The notes below the pieces were generated by a model. It ran no database searches. It was not told the DNA's origin and saw only the letters and a program-made list of their open reading frames with translations. Shown one piece after another: positions 16,295 through 26,326 of a stretch of 64,000 nucleotides of DNA (its first letter is position 1; each line of letters opens with the position of its first letter). Position numbers and translations under genes: made by a program. The stretch spans positions 1 to 64,000 of the forward strand of contig NZ_BMYK01000026.1 in the NCBI RefSeq assembly GCF_014652235.1, read 5' to 3'. The DNA is from Pseudorhodoferax aquiterrae (lineage in GTDB: Bacteria; Pseudomonadota; Gammaproteobacteria; Burkholderiales; Burkholderiaceae_C).

Positions 16295-18889
16295 TCACGG
16301 CCCGGTGGCCTCGATCATGTCCTGGACCCGCTGACAAAACGCGTTCAGATCGAAAGGTTTCGTCAAAACGTGCATCCCGTTGAGAAGGTGCGTGTGGCTC
16401 AGTGCAGAGTGGTCGGCGTATCCGGTGACGAACAACACCTTGATGGCGGGCTGCATCGTGCGAGCGGCTTCCGCGACCTGGCGTCCGTTCATGCCGCCAG
16501 GCAGACCGACGTCGGTGACCAAGAACGAGATGCGGAGGTCCGCCTGCAACTGCCGTACGGCGTCGGGACCGTCTGCCGCTTCCAGCACGCTGTGGCCCAT
16601 TTCACGGAGCACTTCGGCCATGAGCGTGCGGACCGCATGCTCATCGTCGACGACAAGGATCGTCGCGCCCGGCCCTGCGTCGGGCGGCGCCTTGGTTGGC
16701 GCGATACTTTCGCCGGGCCCTGTCGGCTCTCCTTCGTGGCGAGGAAGGTACATGCACACCGTCGTTCCTGCGCCCAACTTCGAATGGATGCGCGCTTGCC
16801 CACCCGACTGGCGAGCAAAGCCGTAAACCATGGACAGGCCCAAGCCGGTACCTGCACCGATCGGTTTGGTCGTGAAGAAGGGCTCAAAGGCGTGCTCGAC
16901 CACGTCCTCCGGCATGCCAGTCCCGTTGTCCGTGACGCAGATGCTCACGTACTGTCCCGGGGTGAGCTGAAGAGCGAGGGCGCCCTCTTCACCGATCGTT
17001 CGGTTCGCGGTCTCGATGGTCAGCCGCCCGCCGTTGGGCATCGCGTCCCGCGCGTTGATGCACAGGTTGAGCAGCGCGCTCTCCAATTGACCAGGATCGG
17101 CAAGCACCTGCCAAAGTCCGTTTGCCGGAGCCACCTCCAACGCCACTTGTGGACCGATGGTTCGTCGCACAAGGTCCTCGAACCCTTCGATGAGGCTGTC
17201 GACTTGGAGCACCCTCGGCTCAAGCGTTTGCTGTCTGGAGAAGGCGAGAAGCCGATGGGTCAACGCCGCCGCTCGCTTGGTGGCCGCCTGGCCCATATCC
17301 ACGTATCGCGCGAGCGCCGCGTCGCCTTTGAGGCGCCGCTGCAGCATCTCGAAGCTGCCCGAGATGGCGCCTAGCAAATTGTTGAAGTCGTGCGCCAGAC
17401 CACCGGTCAGTTGCCCGACCGCCTCCATCTTTTGCGATTGGCGCAACGCAGCTTCAGATCGCATAAGCTCCTGCGTTCGCTCCCGTACCTGGCGCTCCAG
17501 GGAGTCGGCAAGGTTTTGCAGGTCCTGTTCGGCGCGTCGGCGCTGAACCGCTTGTCGAGTGCGCAGGGCCACCTCACGCACGAGGGCAAGTTCGTGCGGC
17601 GTCCAATTCCTCGCTGTGGCGTGGTTCAAATAGAGCAGGGCGACAATTCCCCCTGCTTCGCTGACCGGCATGTTGACCACGGCCTGCGCGCTGATGGCAA
17701 CGAGCGCATCGGCGTTGTCACGGGTGCGGGGGTCCAAGAAGGCGTCCGCGAACACCACGGTGTCGCCGCGCTTGAGGTCCTCGATGTAGGAGCCGTAGTC
17801 GCGGAAACGCAGCACGCCGGCCAGCGTCTGGATGCCTGGCGCGTTCCAATCACGGGCAATCGCTATGGTCTCGGCCTGGGTGTCCACCGTCCCGTAGCCC
17901 GCCCGGCTCACATCAAGCGCGCGGCCAAGCGCTTCGGCCGCGCGATACGCGACTTCGCTGGCGTCGTCGAGCACACCGTAGACCTCCCGATCCAGGTAGT
18001 CCAGCAGCTCCGTGCGCCGGCGACCGAGGACTTCGGGAGTGATGTCCTGAGAGATCCCTGCAAGAAACGCAGGCCTGCCGTCCGCATCCCTTTCCAGACG
18101 CCCCTGGATGCGGACCCAGCCCTGCTGATCGTCGGGGCGGAGCACACGGTAGTCGATCCGGTAGACCTCTCCGGTTGCAACGGTGCGTTGCACGGCCGTT
18201 TGCATCCGCGAACGGTCGTCGGCGTGGACAGCTTCCAACAACTGGGCGTACGTGAACGGCAGATTCGGATCGCGGCCGAAATTCGTTTTGCAGTGTTTGG
18301 ATGCGCGCAGTTCAAGCTTGTCCAGGTCCAGCTGCCAAATGCCGAGATCCCCTGCGTCCGCAGCAGCCAAGAGTCTGGCCTCGTTGATCTCGATTTCCCG
18401 CTCGCGCGCCACGACCTGCGACGCCAGCACCGAGTTGGTTTGCTCCAGTCCGGAAAGCCGTTCGCGATCCGCTGTCACGTCCATCTGGCTACCAAAGAAG
18501 TAGGCGACCCCGCCGTCCTTGGCTCGCACCGGCCCCAACAGCAAACGGTTCCAGAAGGTCTTTCCGTCCTTGCGGTAGTTGCACAGCTCGAGCTGGATGG
18601 TTGTTCGTGCCTCAACGGCCTCGCGGATCTTGCGCACCGCGCTCGGATCCGTCTGCGGCCCCTGCAGAAAGCGGCAGTTGCGGCCGACGATCTCCGATCG
18701 CTCGTAACCCGTCATCGTGCAGAAGGCTGCGTTGACGAAGACGATCGGGTTGTCCGTCTGTCGCGGATCCGTGATCACCATGGGCATCCGCGTCGCGCGG
18801 ACGGCCGCCACGAACGGGTCCGTTCCGTCATCAAGCCCCACCAGTCGCGGGTCGAGATCGAAGTCCGAAGGGTTTGGCGACTCGGCCAC
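16295..18889 (-). CDS. LOV-domain hybrid histidine kinase (blue-light sensor)
   Basis: An 864-residue soluble sensor. Residues 30-140 are a LOV domain with the photoactive signature [10 protein letters not shown] (adduct cysteine C72) and the flavin contacts R73, Q76, N104 (NYRKDG), N114 (FWN) and Q135 (GSQMDVT). Next come a PAS_3-type domain (about 170-285) and a GAF domain (about 300-450). A coiled coil leads to HisKA ([15 protein letters not shown]500), HATPase ([19 protein letters not shown]) and a C-terminal receiver with D793 in VTDVGLPGG and the KPF lysine. It should convert blue light into autophosphorylation and internal transfer. The start is GTG with AGGAG upstream. It is divergent from the response regulator at 19211. 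The full set of LOV residues makes flavin binding very likely. Confidence 0.92.
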   Translation of the reverse strand: MAESPNPSDFDLDPRLVGLDDGTDPFVAAVRATRMPMVITDPRQTDNPIVFVNAAFCTMTGYERSEIVGRNCRFLQGPQTDPSAVRKIREAVEARTTIQLELCNYRKDGKTFWNRLLLGPVRAKDGGVAYFFGSQMDVTADRERLSGLEQTNSVLASQVVAREREIEINEARLLAAADAGDLGIWQLDLDKLELRASKHCKTNFGRDPNLPFTYAQLLEAVHADDRSRMQTAVQRTVATGEVYRIDYRVLRPDDQQGWVRIQGRLERDADGRPAFLAGISQDITPEVLGRRRTELLDYLDREVYGVLDDASEVAYRAAEALGRALDVSRAGYGTVDTQAETIAIARDWNAPGIQTLAGVLRFRDYGSYIEDLKRGDTVVFADAFLDPRTRDNADALVAISAQAVVNMPVSEAGGIVALLYLNHATARNWTPHELALVREVALRTRQAVQRRRAEQDLQNLADSLERQVRERTQELMRSEAALRQSQKMEAVGQLTGGLAHDFNNLLGAISGSFEMLQRRLKGDAALARYVDMGQAATKRAAALTHRLLAFSRQQTLEPRVLQVDSLIEGFEDLVRRTIGPQVALEVAPANGLWQVLADPGQLESALLNLCINARDAMPNGGRLTIETANRTIGEEGALALQLTPGQYVSICVTDNGTGMPEDVVEHAFEPFFTTKPIGAGTGLGLSMVYGFARQSGGQARIHSKLGAGTTVCMYLPRHEGEPTGPGESIAPTKAPPDAGPGATILVVDDEHAVRTLMAEVLREMGHSVLEAADGPDAVRQLQADLRISFLVTDVGLPGGMNGRQVAEAARTMQPAIKVLFVTGYADHSALSHTHLLNGMHVLTKPFDLNAFCQRVQDMIEATGP

Positions 18890-19210
18890 GGAAGTCTCCT
18901 GTCGTAACTGCCGTCAGTCCCCGGGGGCGAGGACCAGGCTGAAAGCCATGCGACGCAGGGAGGAGCCTACCTCACTCGGCGCGCGGTGCGTGGTGCCCTT
19001 GCAACGCTGCCTCCTCGACACAATTCCTATGGCGACTAGCGCCTTCGGTGGATCTCCTCGTGGATGCGCCTTCAGCCGCCGACTCGCGCGCTGTTGCTGC
19101 GCGTACGAGTCGTCCTGAACCGCTGAGGAGCGTTTTGCCTACCGACGGCGGCTGCGTTTCAGACCAACCTGTGACCCTGTTCCGGGAACGCTCCAAACGA
19201 CGAGGTGGCG
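18890..19210. other. Divergent intergenic region between the LOV kinase and the response regulator
   Basis: 321 bases without a gene. It contains the AGGAG of the LOV kinase (next to 18889) and GAGG of the regulator (19202-19205) and presumably two promoters, but I see no clear boxes. Confidence 0.4.
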
Positions 19211-19561
19211 ATGCGCGTGTTTGTGGTGGAAGACAGTGCCACGATCAATCTCATCGAGACGTTGAAAGAGTTGTTCGGTGCCGAGATCGTGGGCTGGGCC
19301 GCGACCGAGAGCCATGCGATCAAGATGCTCGCCGAATTGGACTGGGACGTCGCGCTGGTGGATCTTTTCGTGGCCTCTGGCTCGGGGTTAAGCGTTGCCC
19401 GCGCGCTTCAGGGACGGGACAAGGCGAGGCCTGTCTTCGTGACCACCAACTACGCTACTCCCGACATGCGATCGCGATGCGCAGCCTTGAACGTGGATGC
19501 CGTTTTCGACAAGTCGGTGGAACTGGATCTGCTGTTCGACCAGCTTGCGATCCTGCGGTAA
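19211..19561 (+). CDS. Single-domain response regulator
   Basis: A 116-residue receiver domain with E7/D8, phospho-acceptor D51 (VALVDLFVASG), T78/T79 in PVFVTTN and K101 in VFDKS. The usual proline after the lysine is replaced by Ser-Val, an atypical ending. There is no output domain. The ATG at 19211 is preceded by GAGG; a GTG at 19205 would add two residues. It lies opposite the LOV hybrid kinase and is the likely downstream acceptor in a light-driven relay; that pairing is inferred from position. Confidence 0.82.
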   Translation: MRVFVVEDSATINLIETLKELFGAEIVGWAATESHAIKMLAELDWDVALVDLFVASGSGLSVARALQGRDKARPVFVTTNYATPDMRSRCAALNVDAVFDKSVELDLLFDQLAILR

Positions 19562-19610
19562 GAAGAACCGCTCGACGCATGTCCAACACCGATCCACCGC
19601 AACGCCAATC

Positions 19611-19715
19611 GGAAAAAAGCACCCGCCGTTTGGCGGGTGCGAACGTTGCGTTGACCCGGCGTGGCGGCCGGGCCCTCGCAGTGTCCTCCACCTCTTTGCA
19701 TCTTGCAATCGAAGA
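19611..19715 (-). ncRNA. Structured minus-strand RNA element, copy 1
   Basis: Read on the minus strand, this element starts near TTTCTTCGATTGC. It has a first hairpin CCCGGC-CGCCAC-GCCGGG (19655-19672) and ends in a strong rho-independent terminator, GCACCCGCC-AAAC-GGCGGGTGC, followed by six T. A second copy of the same length lies at 20613-20718. No minus-strand gene ends here, so the terminator most likely belongs to a small RNA. I do not recognise a named family. Transcription is inferred. Confidence 0.6.
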
Positions 19716-19906
19716 AACTCCGCACCCGACCGGCCTGTGCTCAGCGACTTGTGCGAGCAGGGAGAAGACCTCTGATTCGACACCCTGGACCTCATCCCAG
19801 AAATGAGGAACAGCTACCTCTTTGTGGTGCCGTTGTCGCAAGTCCAGAGAAGATCGGCGGCCTGCCGACCGGCCGGGCTTATTGCCTCAACAAGATACCA
19901 ACACCC

Positions 19907-20602
19907 ATGCTGACAACCTTCGACCCCGGGCGCATGTTCCTCAAGGACCTGCCTTTAGCCTTTTTGGGTGAAGTGGCGTTTCGAACCCTCTTCGCTTACT
20001 GCGCCGTCTTCCTGTTCCTCAAACTGAGCGGTCGGCGTGGCATCCGCCAACTTTCGCTGTTCGAACTGGTGGTCATCCTGACTCTGGGCTCGGCAGCGGG
20101 AGACGTGTCCTTCTACGAAGACGTGCCGATCTTCCCGGTCGCGATGGTGTTCCTGACGCTGCTCGCGGTGTACCGACTGACGACCATGGCCATGGCCCGG
20201 AGCAAGCGGTTCGAAAGCTGGATGGATGGCAGGCCGGTCACGGTCATCGAAGACGGGCTGTACAAGCTGGAATCGTTGGAAGGCCTCAACATGTCCTCGT
20301 CCGAGCTGTTCATGGAGCTTCGACAGCGCGGCGTGGAGCATCTCGGCCAAGTCAGGCTTGCCATCCTGGAGACCGATGGAGACGTGAGCCTGTACTTCTT
20401 CGAGCCCGAGCAAGTGCGAGCGGGGTTGTCGGTGCTGCCGCCCGAACACCGGGAGGTGGTCCAAGAACCGCCGACGCAAGGTCTGTATTGCTGCGTCCGT
20501 TGCGGCTTCTCAAGCGACCTCAGCGCCGGCAGGGCCGCCAAATGCTTGCGTTGTGACCATGACAGGTGGACAAGAGCGCTGACGCGTCCCCGCGTGCAGT
20601 GA
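19907..20602 (+). CDS. DUF421 (YetF-like) membrane protein with a C-terminal zinc ribbon
   Basis: About 231 residues. The N-terminal part has three predicted membrane helices (LAFLGEVAFRTLFAYCAVFL, SLFELVVILTLGSAAGDV, FPVAMVFLTLLAVYRL). The cytoplasmic DUF421 domain follows: DGRPVTVIEDGLYKLESLEG, ELFMELRQRGVEHLGQVRLA and ILETDGDVSLYFFE. The family is widespread and of unknown function. The C-terminus carries CVRC and CLRCD, spaced as a small zinc ribbon, which is not part of the core domain. The start at 19907 (MLTTFDPG) is tentative; Met at 19934 is possible. The gene sits between the two copies of the minus-strand RNA element. Confidence 0.82.
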   Translation: MLTTFDPGRMFLKDLPLAFLGEVAFRTLFAYCAVFLFLKLSGRRGIRQLSLFELVVILTLGSAAGDVSFYEDVPIFPVAMVFLTLLAVYRLTTMAMARSKRFESWMDGRPVTVIEDGLYKLESLEGLNMSSSELFMELRQRGVEHLGQVRLAILETDGDVSLYFFEPEQVRAGLSVLPPEHREVVQEPPTQGLYCCVRCGFSSDLSAGRAAKCLRCDHDRWTRALTRPRVQ

Positions 20603-20612
20603 TCTCGCAAGC

Positions 20613-20718
20613 GGAAAAAACACCCGCCAGACGGCGGGTGCAAAGCTCGTTTTACCCAGCGTTGCGGCACTGGGCTCGTTCAGTGTGCGGCAGACGGAGC
20701 GAAGTGGCAATCGAAAAA
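20613..20718 (-). ncRNA. Structured minus-strand RNA element, copy 2
   Basis: Same architecture as the copy at 19611: TTTTTTCGATTGC at the 5' side, hairpin CCCAGTG-CCGCAA-CGCTGGG, and terminator CACCCGCC-GTCT-GGCGGGTG with six T. Compared with copy 1, the first stem changes its bases but keeps pairing (C-G replaced by A-T and by a G-U wobble that is valid only in the minus-strand transcript). This points to selection on RNA structure. The element starts 10 bases after the stop of the DUF421 gene and is antisense to nothing recognisable. Confidence 0.6.
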
Positions 20719-20859
20719 AATCCCGCGCAACTTCGCACTCTACCCATCTCGGCACCTGCAACTGCACCTGATTCGCGCGGTCTCTAAGGGGAACCATCCC
20801 TAACGCTACGCGCGCAACCAACATAATGGTGATCGAGCGATCAAAACAACAACTCTAAT

Positions 20860-21654
20860 TTGCCGACCGCGAAGGTCGGCCTTTCCCTAGATGCGCGGAC
20901 TTCAAGTCTTCAATGCCTCTTCTGCCACCAACTCAATCCGGCTGATGTAGGTTATTACAACAAGTGTGACGAGCAGTTAAATCTGCGTCCTTGCTATCGC
21001 TGCGAAGGGATTGACCTCAGGACCGCTTCGAATTGCCACAAATGCGGTGGAGATTTCTCGGAAGCGTTGACTCAGACAGGTGATTTCCAGTTCAGGCCGT
21101 CCAATTTCGGCCAGCAGATGATCGACGGAGCTGCGAAAAATTCGAGAATCGCGGAGTCCATTGCTAAATCTTTGGTTGGTGAGAATTCCTCGCATCATGA
21201 TCTCAATCGTGACGATCAGATCGCCTCGCCGCAGAAGGGGCCCGTTGCCGCGACAGTTCGACCAAGGCCCCGCGTTGCAATGGCAGGGGCTTTGCTCCTG
21301 CTGCTGACCGCCGCTTCGGCTTTTCTGTTCGCTGGAAACCCCGCGAAGATCGATCCGGCGAGGGGCCAACCACCGTCAGCCGGGATCGTGTCCAACTCGA
21401 GCGGCCTTGAAGCGACATCGGCGTTGGTTGGGTCGTCCACTGGCGCCCCGTCGAACCTCAAGGTGGTGGACTCACCTCGCCTAAGCGGCGGACACCAAGA
21501 CGATGGAAGGCCTTCCTCGACCTCAGCGAATGACACCGCACTGGGATTGTCCGCCCCGCAAAAAATCAATGCCCCATCAGGTCCCGCGCGAATCCCGGCA
21601 AACACGGAAACGTGCCCCTCTGCCGTTGCGGCGCTAGGGCTCTCCAGTCCATAG
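20860..21654 (+). CDS. Zinc-ribbon single-pass membrane protein, hypothetical
   Basis: 264 residues. The N-terminal 65 residues hold two zinc-ribbon-like knuckles. The second is complete (C45/C48 and C59/C62). The first has C19/C22, but in YYNKCDEQL one of the second pair is Tyr, so it may be degenerate. A membrane helix lies at about 141-160 (VAMAGALLLLLTAASAFLFA), followed by a Ser/Pro/Gly-rich, probably periplasmic tail of 100 residues with two cysteine-poor segments. The only in-frame start is TTG at 20860, without a Shine-Dalgarno, and a stable hairpin begins two bases later, so the start is uncertain. Codon use is less GC-rich than the surrounding genes, which hints at different ancestry. 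Function unknown. Confidence 0.6.
   Translation: MPTAKVGLSLDARTSSLQCLFCHQLNPADVGYYNKCDEQLNLRPCYRCEGIDLRTASNCHKCGGDFSEALTQTGDFQFRPSNFGQQMIDGAAKNSRIAESIAKSLVGENSSHHDLNRDDQIASPQKGPVAATVRPRPRVAMAGALLLLLTAASAFLFAGNPAKIDPARGQPPSAGIVSNSSGLEATSALVGSSTGAPSNLKVVDSPRLSGGHQDDGRPSSTSANDTALGLSAPQKINAPSGPARIPANTETCPSAVAALGLSSP
20862..20880 (+). promoter_or_regulatory. Stable hairpin at the start of the zinc-ribbon gene
   Basis: GCCGACC-GCGAA-GGTCGGC is a perfect 7-bp stem followed by CTTTCC. It overlaps the first codons of the gene from 20860. It could be a weak terminator of an upstream leader RNA or a structure that limits translation. A 10-codon frame ATG 20826 to TAA 20858 ends right before the TTG start. 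Confidence 0.4.
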
Positions 21655-21682
21655 CACTCGTTTCAAAGAGATCCTCACAAAA

Positions 21683-22747
21683 ATGAACAAACTCCTCCTG
21701 CGTGCGCTGACCATGGCGACGTTTCTCCTTCACGTCGCTTCATTCGCCGGGGCCGAGTACAAGATCGTGACGGCTTCCGAAAGGGGAACGTACATCAAGA
21801 TCGGGCAGGATCTTGCGCAGTTTGTGGCGCCATCTGCGGATTTGAAGTTCGAGGTTTTGCCCTCCGCGGGTTCGGCGGCAAACGTACGGCGGTTGCGTTA
21901 CGACGCGGGCGTGAAACTCGCCTTGGTGCAATCGGACGTGTATCAAGCGTTCCTCGACATCGCTGCTGGAGGCAACGTTGAAGCCAAGGACATGATTCGG
22001 CCGCTGCGCGTGATCATGCCGCTTTACAACGAGGAGATTTACTTCATCGTTCGAGCCGACTCGGAGTTGAACTACATCCACGAAATCAAGAACGCGAAAA
22101 TCGGGGCGGGCGAATCAGGCAGTGGAACGGCGCTGACCTCGGCGACGCTTTATCGTTTGATGTTTGGTGAGCCGATGCCTCCGTCGAACACCACGTACCT
22201 TTCCAACGAGGACGCGCTGATCAAGCTTGTGACCGACAAAAGCATGGACGTGGTGGCAGTCGTCGCAGGACAGCCGGCGAAGTTGCTCGTGGACATGAAG
22301 CCTGAATCGCGGAAACTGATCAAGCTGCTCAAGTTCGATCCCAATCACGCGACCAGTGCATCGGTTCTCAAAACCTATTTTGCTGCCGACGTGCTCTCCA
22401 AGAATTACCCCAACCTGCTTGCGTCAGACATTCCGGGCCTTGCGGTGAAAGCTTTTCTTGTGACCTATGACTTCCAGTTCAAAGACACGGAAACCCACCT
22501 GCGCAACATGACGCGTTCTCTGTGCCAAAACTTCTCGACGCTTCAGGAGAAGGGGCATCCGAAGTGGCGCGAAGTCCAAATGGCTCTTCCCGACTTGGGC
22601 CGCGGGTGGTTCTACTACCCTCCGACGACGCGAGAGATCCGATCCTGCATCGCTGGCAAGACTCAGCAGGCGTTGCCTGTGAAGATGAAGCCTTCGAAGA
22701 ACTGCTCACAACAGGAGCAGGTCCTCGGGCTGTGCACTCCAGTCTGA
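21683..22747 (+). CDS. TAXI-family TRAP transporter solute-binding protein, orphan
   Basis: 354 residues with a signal peptide at 1-24 (TFLLHVASFAGAEY). The mature part has the TAXI family features: ERGTYIKIGQDLA near the N-terminus, then VRRLRYDAGVKLALVQSDVY, IYFIVRADSELNYIHEIKNA and GESGSGTALTSATLY. It would bind a solute, possibly a dicarboxylate or amino acid, in the periplasm. The membrane subunits of a TRAP transporter (DctQ/DctM or the fused form) are not adjacent, so it may serve a distant transporter or act as a sensor protein. It follows the zinc-ribbon gene by 28 bases and the two may form an operon. It shares the lower GC of that gene. The cysteine-rich C-terminal tail (about 40 residues) is unusual. 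Confidence 0.88.
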   Translation: MNKLLLRALTMATFLLHVASFAGAEYKIVTASERGTYIKIGQDLAQFVAPSADLKFEVLPSAGSAANVRRLRYDAGVKLALVQSDVYQAFLDIAAGGNVEAKDMIRPLRVIMPLYNEEIYFIVRADSELNYIHEIKNAKIGAGESGSGTALTSATLYRLMFGEPMPPSNTTYLSNEDALIKLVTDKSMDVVAVVAGQPAKLLVDMKPESRKLIKLLKFDPNHATSASVLKTYFAADVLSKNYPNLLASDIPGLAVKAFLVTYDFQFKDTETHLRNMTRSLCQNFSTLQEKGHPKWREVQMALPDLGRGWFYYPPTTREIRSCIAGKTQQALPVKMKPSKNCSQQEQVLGLCTPV

Positions 22748-22853
22748 GCGGGGCGCCGTTGGACCGTTCGGCCCCACGAACGTAGCTCCGGATTCAGGCC
22801 GGCATCCTTGGGATCGCACGGCCAACCGCGTCGCGAACAAAGGCACGTGAGCG

Positions 22854-24959
22854 TCAAAAGCCGAGTTCGCGCACCAGGACGGCGAGGATCTGTCGGGCGT
22901 ACCTTGCGGCAGGTGGCTCCCAGCGGCCCGAGATGGACAACTGGCCTCTCCACGACTGGCCGCTCAGCATCTCCGGCAAGGGATCCTGCAACGTCAGCAC
23001 GACGTGATACGCACCGTGTTCTGGCACCAATTGGTTGCCTTTCTCACGCGTCAAGAGATGCCCCCCGCTCTGGGCCGCCACCTCCGGGCGAGGCAGACTG
23101 CGGGCGGTGTCGCGGTCGATCGAGGCGACCTCCAACGCAAGCCCACGCAAGGGCGCGGCAGGGGCAATGAACACGGCCGCATCGCCAACGGCGATCGTTC
23201 GCACCATGTCCTCGTCCACCCAGGTCTCCACGATCCACCGACCGTCGTCGCGAACGAGAAGTCCGATCCGCTCGCGACGCGCGACCCACTGGCCTGGGCG
23301 CAGGTCGGGATCGACGTCCCGCAAGTGGCCCGCGAACGGCGCGGTCGGGCGATAAGTCTGAAGCTCTGCTTCGACGTTGGCCAATTCCGCGCGCGTGGCC
23401 GAGACAATGTCTTCGCTGACGAGCAGCTGTTTGCGCGTTTCGGCGTCGAATCCGGCCGTGGCGGCCTGCCATTGAAGCCCTTGTAAGCGGGCCGACAAAG
23501 CGGCTCTTCGCTGCGTCAGCTCGTACGAGTGCAGGCTCATCAACTCCGCCCCTAGGGCAACCGGCTGGCCGTCCCAGAAAGGTAACGCTTCAAGACGGGC
23601 ATGTCCGGGCGCGTAAACCGGCCAAATTTCCGCCGGCCGCAACAAGGCCGTCGCCGTGGAGCGCGTCGGCCAAGGCAAGAGGGTGAGCAGCACAGCCGTG
23701 AAAAGGAGCGCTACCGTCCAGCGCGTCCTTGACGACGCACGGATGCGTGGCCAACGCGCTCGCCATGCCACCCACTCCTGTCGCAACGGCGCCATGATGA
23801 ACCAGCCGATCTCGACCGCGAACAACAAGATGCCGAGAACCTTCAAGAAGAACTGGTAGACCAGCAGCGCAATGCCGAGAAAGAGCACGCAGCGATAAAC
23901 CCAGGTCGCCCATGCGAATCCGATCATGGCACGCGTGCGCGCAGAAGAAAGGAACTCGGGGACCGGTTCTCGAAGATCGAAGAGGCGTTCTCGCAAATGC
24001 CACCGAGCCAGTGCAAAGCTGCGCTCGTGCAGGTTCGGCATGTCCAGCGCATCGGAGAGGATGAAGTACCCGTCGAAGCGCATGAACGGGCTGGCGTTGA
24101 TGGCCAGCGTCACTAGCCAGCTGGTCGTGGCCAGCACGAAGGCTGCCGAACGCCAGGCACCGTCAGGCAGAAACGCCCACGCCAGCGTGGCCCATGCCGC
24201 GATGTGCAGTTCCGTCACGATGCCTGCGCACGCCACACGCAACCGGCGACGTGCGTCCGTGAGCTTCCAGGTCTCGTTGGTGTCGGTGTAGGCCACTGGC
24301 CACATCACGAGGAAGGCCACCCCCATCGTCGGCACGCGGCACCCGTAGTGCTTTGCAGTGAAAGCATGGCCGAGTTCGTGGAGGAACTTCGTGACGAAAA
24401 GCGCCAAGCCGTACGCGGCCAGGCCCTGCCAGCTGAACGCGTCCACCAGGGACGCCTGGAACACGTCCCATTGCCGGGCGGCTTGACCGACGCCCACCAG
24501 CAACGCCGCCACCGTCAACCAGCGGAACGATGAGGTCCCGAACAACCGGGCGGCGGGCAGCCAGCGATGGAGCCACGCATCAGGTCTCCAAAGTGGGATC
24601 CGGAAGAACAAGTAATGATGCAGCAGCCATTTCCACAGCGACGAGCGCTGGCGGGCCCACCTTTCGGCCCATTCGTCCGCGCGACCTGGCTCGGGTCGCG
24701 TCAGCTGGTGTCCGGCCAAGAACTCGATCACTCGCTCGACGTCTTGCGTTTGCATGTCCAACGTGGTGTTCGCGCAAACGTCAGCGGCAATCGCCTCCAC
24801 GTTGGCTTGTGACCAGCGCTTCAAGATCTCGAAGGTTGGCCAGTCGAGTCGGAAGAACAGCTGACGAACGGGGTCGTGGAGCGTCCAGCTCGGCTGGCCA
24901 TCGGGCAGGGCAGGGCCGGGATGAAGAACCAATTCTTCGCGCAGAGGCGGCAACGCCAT
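22854..24959 (-). CDS. M50 (site-2-protease-like) membrane metallopeptidase with HlyD-like tail
   Basis: 701 residues, last gene of the adhesin operon. Residues 20-90 resemble a PqqD-like domain ([14 protein letters not shown]). The membrane core carries the zinc motif HELGH (H194, E195, H198) and, about 100 residues later, FDGY with D296, together the M50 active site, plus several membrane helices up to about 430. After a further helix near 440-460 the C-terminal 230 residues look like a HlyD barrel-sandwich and beta-barrel: [11 protein letters not shown], a coiled coil with [33 protein letters not shown] and [17 protein letters not shown]. Such fused proteins occur beside HlyD and TolC genes in Proteobacteria. 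Its substrate is unknown; the giant protein of the operon is the natural candidate. It starts 2 bases after the upstream adaptor gene ends, so translation is coupled. Confidence 0.82.
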   Translation of the reverse strand: MALPPLREELVLHPGPALPDGQPSWTLHDPVRQLFFRLDWPTFEILKRWSQANVEAIAADVCANTTLDMQTQDVERVIEFLAGHQLTRPEPGRADEWAERWARQRSSLWKWLLHHYLFFRIPLWRPDAWLHRWLPAARLFGTSSFRWLTVAALLVGVGQAARQWDVFQASLVDAFSWQGLAAYGLALFVTKFLHELGHAFTAKHYGCRVPTMGVAFLVMWPVAYTDTNETWKLTDARRRLRVACAGIVTELHIAAWATLAWAFLPDGAWRSAAFVLATTSWLVTLAINASPFMRFDGYFILSDALDMPNLHERSFALARWHLRERLFDLREPVPEFLSSARTRAMIGFAWATWVYRCVLFLGIALLVYQFFLKVLGILLFAVEIGWFIMAPLRQEWVAWRARWPRIRASSRTRWTVALLFTAVLLTLLPWPTRSTATALLRPAEIWPVYAPGHARLEALPFWDGQPVALGAELMSLHSYELTQRRAALSARLQGLQWQAATAGFDAETRKQLLVSEDIVSATRAELANVEAELQTYRPTAPFAGHLRDVDPDLRPGQWVARRERIGLLVRDDGRWIVETWVDEDMVRTIAVGDAAVFIAPAAPLRGLALEVASIDRDTARSLPRPEVAAQSGGHLLTREKGNQLVPEHGAYHVVLTLQDPLPEMLSGQSWRGQLSISGRWEPPAARYARQILAVLVRELGF

Positions 24960-24961
24960 CG

Positions 24962-26326
24962 TCACAGTCCCAAGGTGGCCCGTGCGGTTGCAAGCGGCCG
25001 TCGCAACGCCCAATAGGAAAGGGGCACCCAGCCTGCGTAGAGCTTGGCCGCGCCCTTGAGACCCACACGATGTGCCGTGGGACCATCCAAGGTCGCTCGC
25101 AGCCGATAGGCGTAGCCGCCTTCGGGGCGCTGGACCGCATCGTGAGCGAAGTAGCGCACCCGCGCGGTGATCGGCTCCAGCGGCGTGGCGTTGAGGTACA
25201 GCTTCACCTGCGCGCCAGGCTGCAGCGCGATCGCATCGGCCAGCGGCAGCCATGCCTCGATCTCCACGTCGTCCGGCTCCGCGATGCGAAGGATCCGTTC
25301 GCCCACGGTGACCGGCTTGCCGATCCACTCGCTCGGGTCGTCGAACAACACGGTGCCCCCCTGCGGCGCTAGCACGCGGGCGCGGGCCAGTTGGCCGTCC
25401 AAGTACTCGACCTCGGCGCGCTTCTCGTCGATCTTGCCGGTGAGCAAGACGAGCTGCGACTTGGCGCGCGCATCGCCCAGGGCTTGCTGCGACGACTGCC
25501 GGTACTCCGTTTCGATCGTGGCCAGCGCCTTGCGGGCAACGTCCAGCCGTCCCTGGATGAGCATCTCATCGAACCCGAACAGCACCTGGCCTTTGGCGAC
25601 GCTGTCGTTCGGCTGGACCTGGAAGTGGGCGATGACGCCGTCCAGCGGTGCGCGCACCACGGCTGGATGAGCGGGCACCAGTTCGCCGGGAGCGAGCACC
25701 GTCAAGCGAACGGGACATGCAGCGACGAGCAACGAAGCGGCCAGCCAACGCACACTTGCGCGCCGCCACCAAACGGGACGTTTGGCTCCCTCCGACGTCG
25801 CGTTTCCAAGGCGCGAGAACCAGCCGCCCACCGCTCCCACGCCGCGCGGGCGGCGCAGCGCAGCGAACGCGTGCCACCACGCCTGCGTCCATTCGCGGGC
25901 CAGCGCGACGTCCATGTCGCTCCATGGGCGCTCGCCGAGCAGCACCAGCAGGGATTGCTCGGTTTCGCCGCTTCCTCCCATGGGAAGCACCAGGGCATGC
26001 GCAGGCCACCATTCGGCCCAACCGGCAGCCAAGTCGGATGGAAGGTCGTCGCTTGCCAAACGTCCGTCAGCAGGAGGTTGTGCTGCCACGTGCCGGCACA
26101 GTCGGGTGACCCATTGCGCATACGGAGCGTTGGCCTCGGGCTGCAGCACGCCCGACAGGCTATCGATGCCAGCGTCTGCGCGCCAAAACACGCTCTGCCG
26201 ATACGGCAGCAGCTGCAACGTGTCGTTGACGAGCAGAAAGGCCAGCTCGCGCGCGTTTTTGGCCAGCCGGGCACGGCGGACCAGCTCGTACAGCCGAGCG
26301 ACCGCAGCCCCACCCGATTCCTGCAT
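24962..26326 (-). CDS. HlyD-type periplasmic adaptor with N-terminal GAF-like domain
   Basis: 454 residues. Residues 1-160 are cytoplasmic and GAF-like ([50 protein letters not shown]). A single membrane helix lies at about 194-212 ([20 protein letters not shown]). The periplasmic part has the two lipoyl-like halves of a membrane-fusion protein ([20 protein letters not shown] and [19 protein letters not shown]), a coiled-coil hairpin between them and a beta-barrel ([20 protein letters not shown]). The start overlaps the stop of the giant protein gene as TGATG, so the two are co-translated. The GAF-like front would let a cytoplasmic ligand act on export; that is inference. Confidence 0.85.
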   Translation of the reverse strand: MQESGGAAVARLYELVRRARLAKNARELAFLLVNDTLQLLPYRQSVFWRADAGIDSLSGVLQPEANAPYAQWVTRLCRHVAAQPPADGRLASDDLPSDLAAGWAEWWPAHALVLPMGGSGETEQSLLVLLGERPWSDMDVALAREWTQAWWHAFAALRRPRGVGAVGGWFSRLGNATSEGAKRPVWWRRASVRWLAASLLVAACPVRLTVLAPGELVPAHPAVVRAPLDGVIAHFQVQPNDSVAKGQVLFGFDEMLIQGRLDVARKALATIETEYRQSSQQALGDARAKSQLVLLTGKIDEKRAEVEYLDGQLARARVLAPQGGTVLFDDPSEWIGKPVTVGERILRIAEPDDVEIEAWLPLADAIALQPGAQVKLYLNATPLEPITARVRYFAHDAVQRPEGGYAYRLRATLDGPTAHRVGLKGAAKLYAGWVPLSYWALRRPLATARATLGL

